From positions 42,389,528 through 42,453,527 of the forward strand of contig CM042012.1 in assembly GCA_023525715.1 (NCBI GenBank): 64,000 nucleotides of DNA, given 5' to 3'. Below, piece after piece: positions 12,625 to 26,940 of the stretch. This DNA is from Cichorium intybus (taxonomy: Eukaryota; Streptophyta; Magnoliopsida; Asterales; Asteraceae). Under the pieces are notes generated by a model. The model was not told the DNA's origin, did not search any database, and saw nothing but the letters and a program-made list of their open reading frames with translations. Both the position numbers and the translations under genes were made by a program. How positions within the stretch are numbered: the stretch's first letter is position 1; each line of letters opens with the position of its first letter.

Positions 12625-12879
12625 TTAGTTGTGAAGTGGATTTGGTCCACCGGGAACAAGCCGGCGGGACACTGTGAAAGCATCTTGATTGTTGTCTAAA
12701 TTCTTGAACTCCGGTTTGGTGTGAAAGTGTCTCTCAAACGTTGCAACAAAGTTGGCTCTTATTCTTTCTTCATTCTTGCTGTTTGTTGACCGGTCAACGA
12801 GGTTCCTACAACTCGACATATCCACCATTGATAGAAGAACGATGGCAAGTATGATCGAACCAGAAACTTGAAGCTTCAT
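12625..12879 (-). CDS. CLE-family signalling peptide precursor
   Basis: This is a single-exon precursor of 84 residues. Residues 1-24 form a secretory signal peptide with a hydrophobic core (IILAIVLLSMV), followed by a variable basic middle. The protein ends exactly in the CLE dodecapeptide RLVPGGPNPLHN (73-84), preceded by SR. CLE precursors are secreted and trimmed to a 12-13 residue ligand, often hydroxyproline-modified and arabinosylated, that is read by CLV1/BAM-type receptor kinases in meristem or vascular control. The core differs from Arabidopsis CLE9/10 only in Gly for Ser at position 5. Another CLE gene lies 1.6 kb upstream on the same strand. Its expression site cannot be deduced. 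Confidence 0.93.
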   Translation of the reverse strand: MKLQVSGSIILAIVLLSMVDMSSCRNLVDRSTNSKNEERIRANFVATFERHFHTKPEFKNLDNNQDAFTVSRRLVPGGPNPLHN

Positions 12880-14469
12880 GTTGAATAAGAACGATGGAAA
12901 ATAGATGATCGATGGAAAATAGATGAAAGAATGTAAAGGTTTAAGAAATTGTGGTTTTAGGTTGGTAAGCGAGTCTATTTATAAGGAAAATTTCAAATCT
13001 ATAAATGTCAACATTAGAATTATACTAAAATTAATATATATCTTAACCGTGCTGTTACTTGTTATCTACTTATCTTAAGCCATCTTGCATTTATAGCCAT
13101 ATGTTAAAGAGTTGACATTGTTATTTTATGGTAATTAAGCATAAAAATAGGACCTCTAAACCTCATCCTTTCGGCATGCCTAACAAGTAGGCGATTATCT
13201 TGTAGTTTTTAAACGGTTGACCTTTTTTATCGATTCATGATTCATAGAATTAAACCATAAAATTAGTATTTGAATTTAAGCAGGCCATTTGGTGAGCATG
13301 CGTTCCTTTCATTTATTTAAATCTAAATAGTCGGACACTGAGATATATATGATTTTCACATTTAAAATTTTAATCGGTTTTCGACTTTTTCTCCTGTACA
13401 TTTACGAGCATGCCATGAACCCATTAAGATCCGTGTTTTATTAACGAAGAGTAAAACACAAGAAAAAGTTAAAAGTGGCAAATAAATTAGTAAATAATAT
13501 TTAAATATTTTCCGGTGAACAGTGTCAACCTTCAAGTACTGCCGGCAGCTTGATGTCACCTTGCAGGCTGCAACTAATTTAGATTTCGAAACATGCTTAG
13601 CTAAGAATACCAAATAAATTAACAAATAATACAATTATTTTCTAAAAATATTTTAAAAAATTTTCACGATAACCTATGTACTTTATTTCTATAAAACGCA
13701 TTATTGGCTGTTGACTCCAAAGTCAACTTATTCATCTGTCATCTTAGTATCACCAGCCATCAAGCTGCCATTCACGTTCTTTTTGCCTCTCAACGATCAA
13801 ATTTAAACTAAGAACTATATTAAAGAAATAAGAGATTTTGATTTTCCTTTTTATTTGTTTTATTTAAGATGAATTTTTTTGGTTATATCATAGCTGGCTT
13901 TGACTTCAAATCATTTGAATTATGAGTTATTCACACTTATGTTCAGATTGTTAGTAATTATGTACATCACGAATTAAATAACTTTTTGCCAGCCAAGTTC
14001 TAGTTGTTGAAAAGTCACCTTGCACGTAACTAAATACGTCCTTTTTGAGTACTTGCATGCATCAAAACCAAGTCTTTATCTTTATATTCATTAATTTTTT
14101 TTTTCTTTCAAATTAATTATCTCGTTACAAAAGTCAAGGGATTCATATTAATTAATATCCTGGATTAAATTCTGGAAGTTCATGACCGACACTATGAAGA
14201 TTTTGAGGTAAAAATCAACATATATCTTGGAAATTTGTGGCGAATTATATATATAAAAATAAAACAGTAAGATAACGAAATTTTTCTTTACGATTATAAA
14301 AAGATATTTCATACATTAAATTGTGCACCCTGTGTAACCTATATCTATAGTACATCGATTGTCTCACAAAGATGGAAAAAATAACATCGATCGTCTCATA
14401 AAGAAGGAAAAAAATAACACGTGGCTAATTCTATTTCATACAAGACTGGATTTTTATGAAAAAATTCCA
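12880..14469. other. Spacer between the two CLE genes
   Basis: AT-rich, without a supported gene. The first ~200 bases are the likely promoter/5' UTR of the downstream CLE gene; TATTTATAAGG at about 12976-12986 gives a minus-strand TATA-like box. The ORF at 13362-13634 contains an internal repeat (aaataaatta..aaataat, near 13480 and 13613) and no known domain. Confidence 0.5.
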
Positions 14470-14721
14470 TCAATTATGAAGTGGGTTTGGTCCACCTGGG
14501 ACAATCTGTTCGGATTCATTCACTTGGCCGCCATTGTTGCTTTGAAATTGCTTGAAACGATAAGAACTTGTGCTTAATTGCCTCTTATAAGAAAACAAAA
14601 ACTTTCTTGATAACAATCTTTCGTCAGTCTCTTTAATTGCCGCTGTTTCCATCGTCGTGCAATTCCCAAAATGGAAATTTGCAATCAAGATCATCAAAAT
14701 AAGAACTGAGAATCGACTCAT
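14470..14721 (-). CDS. CLE-family signalling peptide precursor, second copy
   Basis: This is a single-exon precursor of 83 residues. It has a signal peptide at about 1-21 (FSVLILMILIANFHFG), a charged and serine-rich middle, and a C-terminal CLE box QIVPGGPNPLHN (72-83) directly before the stop. The last ten residues (VPGGPNPLHN) match the neighbouring CLE gene, while the middle is quite different, as expected in this family. Position 1 is Gln instead of the nearly invariant Arg, and the preceding residue is Glu rather than a basic residue. It may have arisen by an old tandem duplication. Likely a secreted ligand for CLV1/BAM-type receptors; the effect of the Gln is unknown. Confidence 0.88.
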   Translation of the reverse strand: MSRFSVLILMILIANFHFGNCTTMETAAIKETDERLLSRKFLFSYKRQLSTSSYRFKQFQSNNGGQVNESEQIVPGGPNPLHN

Positions 14722-16116
<1,395 letters not shown>

Positions 16117-17051
16117 ACTTATAAGTAGGTTCAACCGAGAACATAAAAAAGATTAAGAACGTGAGAACAAATGTGAGTCATCTATTTTTTTTAATCTAAG
16201 GCTAATATCAATGTGTCATTTATGTAATTTTTGAAACTAATGTAATCAAAGTGTAACTTGTAATTTGCCAATAGGAGTAGTAGGGTAATTCTATCTTTTA
16301 GTTATTCGAAAAATAAGGCACGCATCTTTTTTTCCTCGGATTATTGGCAACCCCTAATCTCTCTCTTTCACTCTCTCACACACTCTCTCTCTCACACACA
16401 CACACAGACACACATATATCTACCACCACCGGTCTAAAGAGAGCAAAAAAAACCTACATCTTTTTAAACATAGTGTATCATTGTCTTCTTAAACCAACAT
16501 CATCGTCAAACCACCACCAGCAATCATTAACATCTCCTTCGCCTTGCCATCACAGCCACCTAGACCCCCGATCACCATCTTTTTGCCAACCCTACAACAT
16601 ACCATCGTCCTTCACAATGACCTTTACCCTGATTGTCATCAGCATACACTCAGCCTTCATTATATCTACACCAGTTCAACCATCACACCATCAAGACCAC
16701 TTATCATCGCTATCCTCTTTTCTTAGAGCCATAGGCTCTTATCATATGTTCTTTTCTGATTCCTCTTATGGAATAAGGATGAGAGCACCTCATCATTTCC
16801 CATTGAATATAAGATGGGTTGTGTTTGAAGTTAACCCTAGAGGGTATTTGCATGACCTTCACTGATAGCCTAATAAGTTGGAATTTTGAGAGTTTTATAT
16901 GATCGATTCTGAAAAATGGAAGTTCTCGTATACATTCGACAACCAAGGAGTTTCTAATTGATTTTTCAACCATAAGTCATCAATCTCAAGATCCTGGTAT
17001 ATATTCAGTCGGAGAAATTCTAATATTTTCTTTAAATAGCGTAGATCTCAT
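16117..17051. other. Unassigned spacer with CT/CA simple repeats
   Basis: (CT)n and (CA)n tracts lie at 16357-16413. The overlapping 173-codon frame at 16344-16865 is low in complexity (Ser/Leu/His/Thr) and has no domain, so it is not called as a gene. Confidence 0.4.
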
Positions 17052-17995
17052 CATGCGTGATTTTGTCTCTTTGTTTCATAATATTTAAATTCGTTAGTTT
17101 TTGAAACTATAACATGTTTTTTTGCAATTTAGCACAAAAGATAGTTAGTATGCAATGAAAAACTTAGGTTATCATTCTTGTAATAGGTTGTTTTGATGAA
17201 ATTTAGCATGATATTAATTGAAGAATCCTCAAACACCTAATTGTTGATTATATGATGTTTAGTTATAATCATTGATGATTATATGTATTGTTTATTAGTG
17301 ATTATATGATGTTTATTTTTTGATGATTATATAGACAAAATTTTTCATTGGTGATTATATGTATTATTCATTGATGATTATATGTTTATTTGCTGGAAAT
17401 TATATACGTTATTCCTTGATGATTATATAAGTAGTTGTATGGGGACGGGGTTGATTCATTAATGATGAAAGATGCTTTATATAGTAAAAGGTAAATGCAT
17501 GTTGGGTTTTAGCTTCAATTTCACTATGCTTGATTTTGTTTTTTTTTTTCATAAATATTTAAAGTCGCTAGTTTTTGAAACTATAACATGTTATGCAATT
17601 TAGCAAGAATGATAGTTAGTATGTAATGAAAAACTTAGGTTACCATTCTCATGGTACGTTGTTTTGAGGAAATTTGGCATGATTTTAACCGAAGAATCTC
17701 AAACACCTAATTATTGATTATATGATGTTCGGTTATAATCATTGATATCATATATGTTATTCATTAATGTTATCTGCTGTTTATTTGATGATAATTATAT
17801 CAACAAAACATTCGTTGGTGATTATATATATTATTCATTAATGATTATATGATGTGCATTTGCTAATGATTATATTGACAATTGTATGTATTAATGATCA
17901 TATATGTTATTTATTGATGATTATATGGATAGTTGAATGGGGTTGAGTCATTGATGATGAAAGATGCTTTATATAGTAGAAGGTAAATGCATTTT
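17052..17995 (+). repeat. Direct duplication of a ~470-bp AT-rich unit
   Basis: Copy 1 runs about 17052-17518 and copy 2 about 17521-17995. Both start near TTTTTGAAACTATAACATGT, share AAAAACTTAGGTTA, and end in GATGAAAGATGCTTTATATA followed by GGTAAATGCAT. The middle of each is filled with short GATTATAT-type repeats that vary in number. Confidence 0.75.
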
Positions 17996-18315
17996 AGTGT
18001 TTACTTTTTGGCAACCTTGTCCCCTCAAATGTAAAAGTAATACAAGATATTTTATACATTTAGAGTTTATTTATACATTTATCATTTGTTTATTGACTTG
18101 ATTTTTTTTTCCATTTTCATTATAGAAATTTGATAGTAATGGAGTTGCGAGAATATGGAGTTGAAGCACTCAATTTCAAATCAAAAAGTACAACGCAAGA
18201 AGAAATAAGAAACCTACAGTACATTGTGCTTTAATGATTTATGATTAAAATTATTATGTATTTTTCCTGTACGTAGTGTTTTATAATCATTTAGCATTAC
18301 AACTATAGTTGATTT

Positions 18316-18707
<392 letters not shown>

Positions 18708-19074
18708 AGGTTTTATGCAAAACAACAAAACTTAAACGCTCAGTTCACATGCAACCTAATTGGATCTATGTTTTCACTATTTGAATATATAACTAAATAC
18801 CTAAGGCCAATCGAAAATTGCTAAAAGAATATAAAAGAAAAATACTAACCTTTACTTCAATTCTTGGAAACTTAGCACTACAAATGTCGTGCCTCAAATG
18901 GAATCACACTCGAACAAGCAAGTCGAAAACCAGAAAGATTACAGAGACAGAGAGAAAGTGGCGCAGAAATATGGTGGCCAGGAGCCCCTATTTATAGCCT
19001 CCAGGTGGTTACCAGATAAACCTTTTTGAATTCAAATGAGATAAACCTTTTATCATTTAATTCAAACTTTATTT

Positions 19075-19078
<4 letters not shown>

Positions 19079-19163
<85 letters not shown>
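19079..19163. repeat. (TA)n microsatellite inside the LTR
   Basis: A pure TA run immediately left of the Helitron 5' end. Confidence 0.95.
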
Positions 19164-19168
<5 letters not shown>

Positions 19169-19169
<1 letters not shown>

Positions 19170-20605
19170 CTACTATACCTAATAAATAAAAATAACTTTT
19201 GCCACGTGTCGTTTTTATAATGAGTATCTTCCTGCTGACACGTGGCTTTCTCCTATAATCAGAAAACAAATCATGCTAATTTACCAGATCCGCTTTCCTC
19301 ATATTATGCCTCAAATCTCGGTCTCTTGAATCATTCAATATTTGATTTCAAAATCTCGGACTCCATTTAGTTGTAAAACCCATAGAACACTAATTTTCTT
19401 TGCAAAATTAAAGCTTCTTTAATCTTGCACCCCTTCTTCATAGCAAAAATAACCCCAACCTCTATCGTTGGCAACATCTAACATATTAAATTCTTTGATT
19501 CCTCTCCTTCTCAGACCACACTCGGATGAGGCCAGCGGTAAGAGATCGGTGTTAAGGTCTGGGTTGCATTATTTTTCATCTTAATTTTGTGGGTTTCCTC
19601 AATCCACTCTTTTTTTTCTGGGTCGTAAAAATGATTTTTACGTCTTAATTTTGAGGACACAAATCGATTCTAGAAGTTGGATTCTAAAACCTCAACAGAA
19701 TCTTCTATCAGACCCCATTTATCTTCGGTCACCGTAACAGCTGCCTCCGTCCTTGCAACGGGAGCGATCAGAAGACATGAGATGGAGGGTCACTTCATCG
19801 TCGCTCGATTAGAAGATCTGTCGTTGGCACCAGATCGATTTGTAAGTCATGGTTTTTGTATTTTTTTCTGATTTTCAATAACGCCTCCTTCTAATTTAGA
19901 TTTTCATATCGATGGTTTGATTTTAAACCCAATTTTTTTTCGTTTTAAATGTAATCTTGAACCCTAATTTCTTAAAAACTAAATCATCATCTTTATGAAT
20001 TGTAATGCCAATAACGAGTTTTGTTGTCTTTGCTAAAGTCATAAACCTTTAAACAAATTTTAAAATCGGTGTGATTACAAGGCTTTGTTGTTTGCGTGTT
20101 GGGATTTTAAGGGGTTGGAAATTATTTGATCAAGTGAACATTCTCTTATTTTTCTGTGACCCATTTTATTTGTTCCTTTATTTTTTTATTACAACCATCT
20201 CAAAGCTTAAAAGGGTCACACATGGTCAGCTCTATGTTGCATTATACATAGTTAAAAGTAGACAAGGACTTAAACTACTGATTTTAGATACAGATGACAA
20301 AATTACAAATAGGACATCAAATGTTGTATATAAAGAAGTATTTCGAATATTTTGAATTATTATTACGTCTTTCATTTTCAGTATTATTCTTTTGTTACTT
20401 TTGGTACTTATTCTTCATTTTAATCATATTTTATTTGAACATAGCGTTCGTAATTCCTATCTAAAACCAACAAAATTTATCATATCATATAAAATATCAA
20501 AATAAACAAAATTCACAAATGACAATTTTATCATCTGCAATATTGATATTTTTTATATTATTTTATACATTTTTTAATCATCCCGTGTATTACACGGGTT
20601 TCTAA
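19169..20605 (+). mobile_element. Helitron with helicase remnant
   Basis: The left end reads A|TCTACTATACC, the plant Helitron type. It is followed by a GCCACGTGTC box (19200-19209) with an inverted partner (ACACGTGGC) at about 19238. The right end has the palindrome CCCGTGTATTACACGGG (20582-20598), then CTAA at 20602-20605. This fits a CTRR terminus, although the gap to the hairpin is short and the next base is C instead of T, so the right end may be off by a few bases. Inside, 20206-20355 encodes the end of a Helitron helicase. The rest (19480-20200) looks like decayed exon/intron sequence of unknown origin. Confidence 0.75.
20206..20355 (+). pseudogene. C-terminal remnant of Helitron RepHel helicase
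   Basis: The frame reads KRVTHGQLYVAL, then VKSRQGLKLLILD, then NVVYKEVF and a stop. This is the last helicase motif (VI, usually QLYVALSRV) and tail of Pif1-like RepHel proteins. A CTCAAAG acceptor-like site precedes it at 20199-20205. The Rep nuclease and most of the helicase are absent, so the copy cannot move by itself. Confidence 0.8.
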
Positions 20606-20900
<295 letters not shown>

Positions 20901-21271
20901 TTTAAGGATAATTAAATCCTCAAAATCGCCAACCACCAAGCTGCCATAATTGTCACTATTCAACTATTGAATAATTACAATTCAGCCCCTGCATCTTTAA
21001 TTAATCCAATTAATCACCAAATTAATTTCAATTAATTCATGATTAATTATTAATTAAATAATACTATTTCTAATTAATATATTATCAACATAATATATTA
21101 ATAAATTGTTTATTTTATTTATATTGATTTATTAATCACATAATAAATCAATCTCTATCGCTTCTGGTTATTCTGTCAAACTGCCAGCTATGAGGGCAAC
21201 CCAAATGGACTTTGCTATTATCAATTAAATATATACTAATTATAGTCATGGCTTAGACACCTAATCCAACA

Positions 21272-22135
21272 GTCTCCCACTTGGATAAGTCTATGACTAT
21301 AACTACCAGTATAGCTTTCTAAATTCATCAGCAAATTGTAGCTTCCAAAAAGCCGTTGTCGAACTCTGACCCAGTCAGTTCTGTCCAAAGATAAGTGATC
21401 ATATGATCCTCTGTTCTATAAGATATCGTTCGGACTAAAGACATGGATTAAGATCAATCTTAGTCCGATACTCTGTTTCCCGATTTCTGATTTGCATATG
21501 ACATAAGGCTTCTAATTGAACACATCAATTTAGTCCTGGCTGGCCAGCACTTTCAGCCAACGCCAAATCGTCGAGAGCCCTAAAGATATCTTTTTTCCCG
21601 TTTGGGCAAAGGAACGAATAAGCTTTGACTCATATGCTTCTACCCTTTACCAGTCAAATCGCTCACAACAACACGTTTTATAACATCGAGTTACCAATGC
21701 ATTTATGCACTATCAATAAACAATCGACTTGTAAATTATAACTCATGTCTCTGCTTCAAGACCATAAGATGTTATCGTCTCAGAATTACTCGTGATATAA
21801 TCCATGAAGTAATTCTCTGAGCGTGGGTTTATCCAGTACTCAAATCCCTATTTCTAAGTACTCATGAATGATACAGCAATGCCATTGATATGTCTAACTC
21901 ATTAGACAGTCAACAATCCAATTCATGACAGTCTTGATTCACTACTTGCTTCCAAAAGTATGAACGACTATGGATATTTGAATAATCGTATTATTTGGGA
22001 AGTAAAACATGTAAAATTGAAACACAATGATAAACAATTGACAAACATCAGTAAACAATACTAATCAATAATTCTCTATTATTAAATCACCAAAAGTCAA
22101 TTACATTTATATTGTTACAAGTTTCAGACAATTAT
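21272..22135 (-). other. Copia 3' untranslated region and polypurine tract
   Basis: Lies between the RNase H stop and the 3' LTR. The purine-rich AAGTGGGAGAC (minus strand, 21272-21283) touches the LTR and would prime plus-strand synthesis. A similar stretch precedes the 3' LTR at 63365. Confidence 0.75.
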
Positions 22136-22954
22136 CTAACTGCTAAGACTAATATCATCTCTCAATACAATGCTCCTAGCATGCTGATTGTGCTTGATCC
22201 TACTCAGAGCCTTCGTCAAAGGATCTGCAGGATTCTCTTCAGATGATACTCTCTTCACAATGAGGTGACCTTCTTCTACCCTATGCTTGATGTAGTGGTA
22301 CTTTCTATCGATGTGTCTGGACTTTCCATGATCTCTCAGTTCTTTTTTCAAAGCAACCGCTCCTTCGTTATCGCAGAATAGTTCCATTGGCTCCTGAATG
22401 GTCGGGACTACTCCAAGGTCACCGATGAAGTTCTTCAGCCAAGCCGCTTCCTTTGATGCTTCACTTACAGCTATGTACTCTGATTCGCACGTTAAATCAG
22501 CCACCCTCTCTTGCTTGGAACTCTTCCAAGTAACCTCTCCACCATTTAAAAGAAACACACAGCCCGACTGAGACCGACCGTTGTCTCTATCTGTATCGAA
22601 GTTGTCGTCAGTATACCCACTAACTCTCAACGTATCACTGCCACCAAGGACTAGGACCATATCCTTCCTCCTCCACAAATACTTGAGAAGATTCTTAACG
22701 GCTATCCAATGAGCTCTGCCAGGATTTCCCTGATAACGACTGACCATGCTCAAAGCAAAGGACACGTCAGGGCGAGTACATGTCATAGCGTACATGATTG
22801 ACCCTACCGTCGAAGCGTAAGGTACCCGACTCATGTCAGATATCTCTTCATCTGTACTCGGGCTTTGAGTCTTACTCAATTTTGCATTGCTCTGAATAGG
22901 CAGCTCTCCTTTCTTGGAATTTTCCATACTAAACCTTTTTAGTACCTTATCCAA
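22136..22954 (-). pseudogene. Copia pol: end of reverse transcriptase and RNase H
   Basis: A 272-codon open stretch containing MYAMTCTRPDVSFALSMVSR, then GYTDDNFDTDRDNGRSQSG (start of RNase H), CESEYIAVSEA, FCDNEGAVAL and HIDRKYHYIKHRVEEG. These are the usual Copia RNase H blocks with the acidic residues present. It is in frame with the upstream reverse transcriptase except for a stop at 22955. RNase H removes the RNA template during reverse transcription. Confidence 0.9.
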
Positions 22955-23794
22955 TTATGTACTTTGACTCAGTCCTATTAGTCTCTTCTTTCTATCTCTC
23001 AATATCCTTATCCCGAGAATATAGGCTGCTTCTCCTAGGTCTTTCATGGCGAAACACTTTCCAAGCCAATATTTAACTTCTTGCAAGGTTGGAACGTTGT
23101 TTTCCATGAGCAATATGTCATCAACATATAGCACCAGAAAAGTGACTATACTCCCACTAGCCTTGATATACACGTAGGAATCATCTTTGCTCCTAGTGAA
23201 ACCAAACTCTTTGACTTTCTCATGGAAGCAGAGATTCCAGCTGCGAGAAGCTTGTTTCAATCTGTAGATTGATTTCTCAAGCTTACACACCTTATTGGGA
23301 TACGTTGCATCTACAAAACCCTCTGGCTGATTCATGTAAACATCCTCAGCCAACTTTCCGTTAAGGAAAGCGGTTTTGACATCCATCTGCCAAATTTCAT
23401 GAAATGCAATTATGGCGAGCATTATCCTAATTGACTTAATCTTAGCCACTGGTGAGAAGGTCTCATCATAGTCAACCCCCGGGGTTTGAGTAAAGCCCTT
23501 CGCAACCAGTCGAGCCTTGAAAGTGTGTACCTTTCCATCCATATCGGTCTTCTTCTTGAAGATCCATTTGCACCCAACTGTCTTTCGACCTGGCACATTA
23601 TCAACCAAATTCCAAACTTGGTTGTCATACATGGACTTGATCTCGCTGTCCATTGCCTCTTTCCATTTAGCAGCCTCAGGGCCTGCCACTGCTTCCTTGT
23701 AGTTAGCTGGCTCATCCAAATTTACCAGTGTCCTATCACTGACAAACGTGTCACCATCCGTAGTTATATAGAAACCATAAAACTCGGGTGGCAT
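22955..23794 (-). pseudogene. Copia pol: reverse transcriptase
   Basis: A 279-codon stretch with WKEAMDSEIKSM, CKWIFKKK, KARLVAKGFTQ, DVKTAFLNG, YRLKQASRSW and the catalytic YVDD (23117-23128). All expected Copia RT blocks are present and the YVDD is intact. A stop at 22955 separates it from the RNase H part and further stops lie upstream (near 23910 and 24100). The polyprotein is therefore broken although this domain is well kept. Confidence 0.92.
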
Positions 23795-24097
23795 GCTAAC
23801 TCTACCGGAGCGTCTAGAAGGTAACGGATTGTTTATCGGCTCAACAGGAACTTCTTCCTTTTGTTGAGTGCTAGTGTCTTCTAAGGTTCCTTCATTGGTT
23901 GACTCCTGAATTTATTCAAGGTCAATGGTACTTCCACTGTCCTCTTTGAATATGAGCTCTCTCTCTCGAAAGACTCCTCGTCGAGCTACAAAGACCACGT
24001 CCTCGCTCGGTCTGTAGAACAAGTATTCAAAAGACTGTTTCGGATATCCAATGAAAATACATCTCTCACTTCTAGTTGTGAGTTTGTCGTGAGTCTC

Positions 24098-24952
24098 TCA
24101 TCTAACGAAAGCTTCACAACCCCAGACTTTGATATGTGCTAACGAGGGAACTTTCCCTGTCCACTTTTCATGAGGTGTTTTGGCAACTTTTTTAGTAGGG
24201 ACAAGATTGAGGATGTGGGCGGCAGTCTCTAAGGCATACCCCCAGAAGTGGATAGGAAGAGAAGCTCGACTCATCAAGGAATGAACCATGTCCAACAAGG
24301 TTCGGTTATGCCTCTCAGCCACACCGTTCAACTATGGTGTTCTAGGAGGAGTCAACTGTGAAACAATTCCACATTCCTTAAGATAGTCTAGGAACTCAAT
24401 ACTAAGATACTCACCACCTCTATCGGATCTAAGCATCTTTATTTTCCTGCCTAATTGATTCTCAACTTCATTCTTAAACTCTTTGAACTTTTCAAACGTT
24501 TCTGACTTATGTTTGATCAAGTAGATATACCCATATCTGCTATAACCATCCGTAAAAGACACATAGAAGCGATTGGCATTCCTTGTGGTTGATCTGAAGG
24601 GTCTACACACATATATGTATATGATATCCAATAGATCTTCACATCTTTCACAAGTCCCTGTGAAAGGTGATTTTGTCATCTTGCCCAAAAGACAAGATTC
24701 GCATACATCATCCGACTTGAGGTCGAATGATTCCAACACTCCATCCTTTTGGAGTTAGGCGATGCGTTTCTTGTTGATGTGCCCAAGACGACAATGCCAC
24801 AAGCATGCCTTTTCTATACCGTTAAAAGAATCAATTTGTAATACACTATTGCCTAAATTGTTTACACAAGTTACAGTTTCATACACACCATCATAAGGTA
24901 AAGCTTCAAATATAAAAACACCATTTTTATATATCAAAATTAAACCATTCAA
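24098..24952 (-). pseudogene. Copia pol: pre-integrase zinc finger and integrase
   Basis: The stretch holds WHCRLGHINKKRI and CESCLLGKMTKSPF (the HHCC zinc finger), KMLRSDRGGEYLS (the region of the catalytic Glu) and NGVAERHNRTLLDMV. Stops fall near 24755 and 24332. At about 24596-24628 the usual first catalytic Asp segment (TDVCGP in relatives) reads IYVCRP, so the Asp is lost. Integrase would join the element to chromosomal DNA; this one cannot be active. Confidence 0.88.
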
Positions 24953-24967
24953 ATTATCAACAGAATA

Positions 24968-25235
24968 TCAAAAACCTTGTTTAAACAATGCCTGAAAAGA
25001 AATAATGTTTCGGGCCATTTCTGGCGAATAGCAACAATTTAAAAGATCTAAACTAACTTCACTACTGAGCACTAAACTATAAATCCCGATCTTGGTGACA
25101 GGTGACGATCGCCTATTTTCCATGATCAAGTTTATTCTCCCATGCTCCACCTCCTTACTTTCCTTTAGGCCCTGCAAATCAGAACAAATGTGAAAACCAC
25201 ATCCTATATCAAGGACCCAAGAACAAGGAAATGAT
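24968..25235 (-). pseudogene. Copia pol: protease
   Basis: The frame reads SWVLDIGCGFHICSD, followed by the expected NIISFQALFKQGF end and a stop at 24968. The aspartic-protease catalytic triplet, normally D-T/S-G, is D-I-G at 25202-25210, so the active site is altered. Confidence 0.75.
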
Positions 25236-25252
25236 GAGTTTTTTGAGATAGT

Positions 25253-26170
25253 TTATATACCTGCTGACGATGGCTTCATTTTGCCATCCTTGATGTCCTG
25301 CAAGTATTTAGGACGGCTTCTTTTCCAGTGGCCCTTCTCTTTGCAATAGAAACAGTCGGCTTCTTTGGGGTTCGAGATGTGAGGTGTGTCAGAACTAGGC
25401 TTGGCTCTCGGATAATTACTAGATGACCCGACTTGAGCCTTGCCCTTCCAATTCTGCTTGAGAGGAGCTTTTCTCTTCTTTCCTCTTCCAATAGCCATGA
25501 CAGGAGCGTTGGCGGATGGTACACCTTTACCTTTCAATCCTTCTTCTGTGGTCTATAGCATATTATGCAGTTCAGCCAAGGTGGTCTGAGTGTTGTTCAA
25601 ATGATAGGCCAATATAAACTGATCATAACAACTCGGCAAGGAGTTAAGGACCATGTCAATGGCCAGCTCCTCGTCGATCTGCATATTGAGCTTCTAAAGC
25701 CTTTCCACATATCTCTGCATCCTTTACACGTGGGTGCAGACAGACTCTCCATCTTTTAGTTTACAAGCCATTAGGGCTCGGACTACCTCATATTTCTCCT
25801 AACAAACTCGCTTGCGGAACTTTTCCGCAAGGTCCTTGTTCATCTCATATGGCCAGTAGTCCTCGTAAAACCTTTTCAATTCCGGGACCATGGTAGCAAC
25901 CATGATGCAGGCCACATTGGTCGCATCATCATAATGTTTCTTGTACGAGGCATATTCCTTGGGAGTAGTTGTATCAGGATCAACTTCAATGAGCTCTTTT
26001 TCAAAGACAGACTCTCTGTCCTCAAACCTAAGAGCCATTTTGATATTCCTCATCCAGTCGTTGTACTTTGTGCCATCTAATGTCACTTTGGAGCACAACG
26101 AGAGGATCGAATAGAAGTTGTTGGAGTGGGCTGCGGGTTGGGGAGCAGAAGTATCAGCATGGGAAGACAT
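25253..26170 (-). pseudogene. Copia gag with zinc knuckle
   Basis: The start is at 26170. LDGTKYNDWMRNIKMAL, DATNVACIMVATM and AEKFRKR give the UBN2-type gag core, and a zinc knuckle CFYCKEKGHW follows at about 25350. The last Cys of the CX2CX4HX4C knuckle reads Arg. Stops occur at about 25799, 25730, 25695 and 25560. It aligns with the fragment at 2248-2792. Gag would package element RNA. Confidence 0.85.
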
Positions 26171-26940
26171 CTATAAAGAAGGTAGTTTTAGTTAGATATA
26201 TATAAATATTCCTTAATATTAACCCAAAATAATTATTAAGGCTAGGATCCAAATATATAATTCACAACTTATAAAAGGGATGCCGTAATCTAATTGTAAA
26301 TTTTATAAAGGTAGACGAATGACGATTCACCAATTCCACTACGGAAGATAATCATATTAAGTGAAATTCCTAGATCTTTAAGATTTATTGAACTGTTCAA
26401 TAGCATGTTTTAATCTCGGACTATGCTCTTCCGTTTGTGACTGGGATGCCGAGGATCACAAACAAGATGTGAATAACCATGCAAATTAGTTAGGTAACCT
26501 CAATGTCGTTTATCATCTCGATTGATGTGCCAGTAAACCACACGCGCTCCATCAACAATGATAAATTTTGAGATACCCATTACAACTCTTTAATAGTCCC
26601 TATTAGTGTGCCGGTAAACCACACACGCTCCACTAACGACTAATAAAGTGTAATGTGCAATTTCATGGGTTAGCATGTCTTTCGCATTTTTCCTAAAGTA
26701 ACTAGAGTTGGGGTTTTATAAAAAAATTAGTTCTAGTACTTTGATTAATAGCATTATACTTTTAATGCGATTAAGCGGTCCTATCAAACACGTTCTGCTA
26801 ACGACCCTCCACTGATCAAGGGAGCGGTGGGTGAGAGTGGACACCCATTCAACCGCCATTTTATAGGCAGTTTCCTTATACCCCATTATAGACCAGCTTC
26901 GTGAATGAGGCATACTAGAGATTTGACTGACCAATTATTA

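Noticed and set aside
16344..16865. 173-codon ORF rich in Ser, Leu and His
   Set aside because: Starts in CT/CA simple repeats, has no domain and no gene context.
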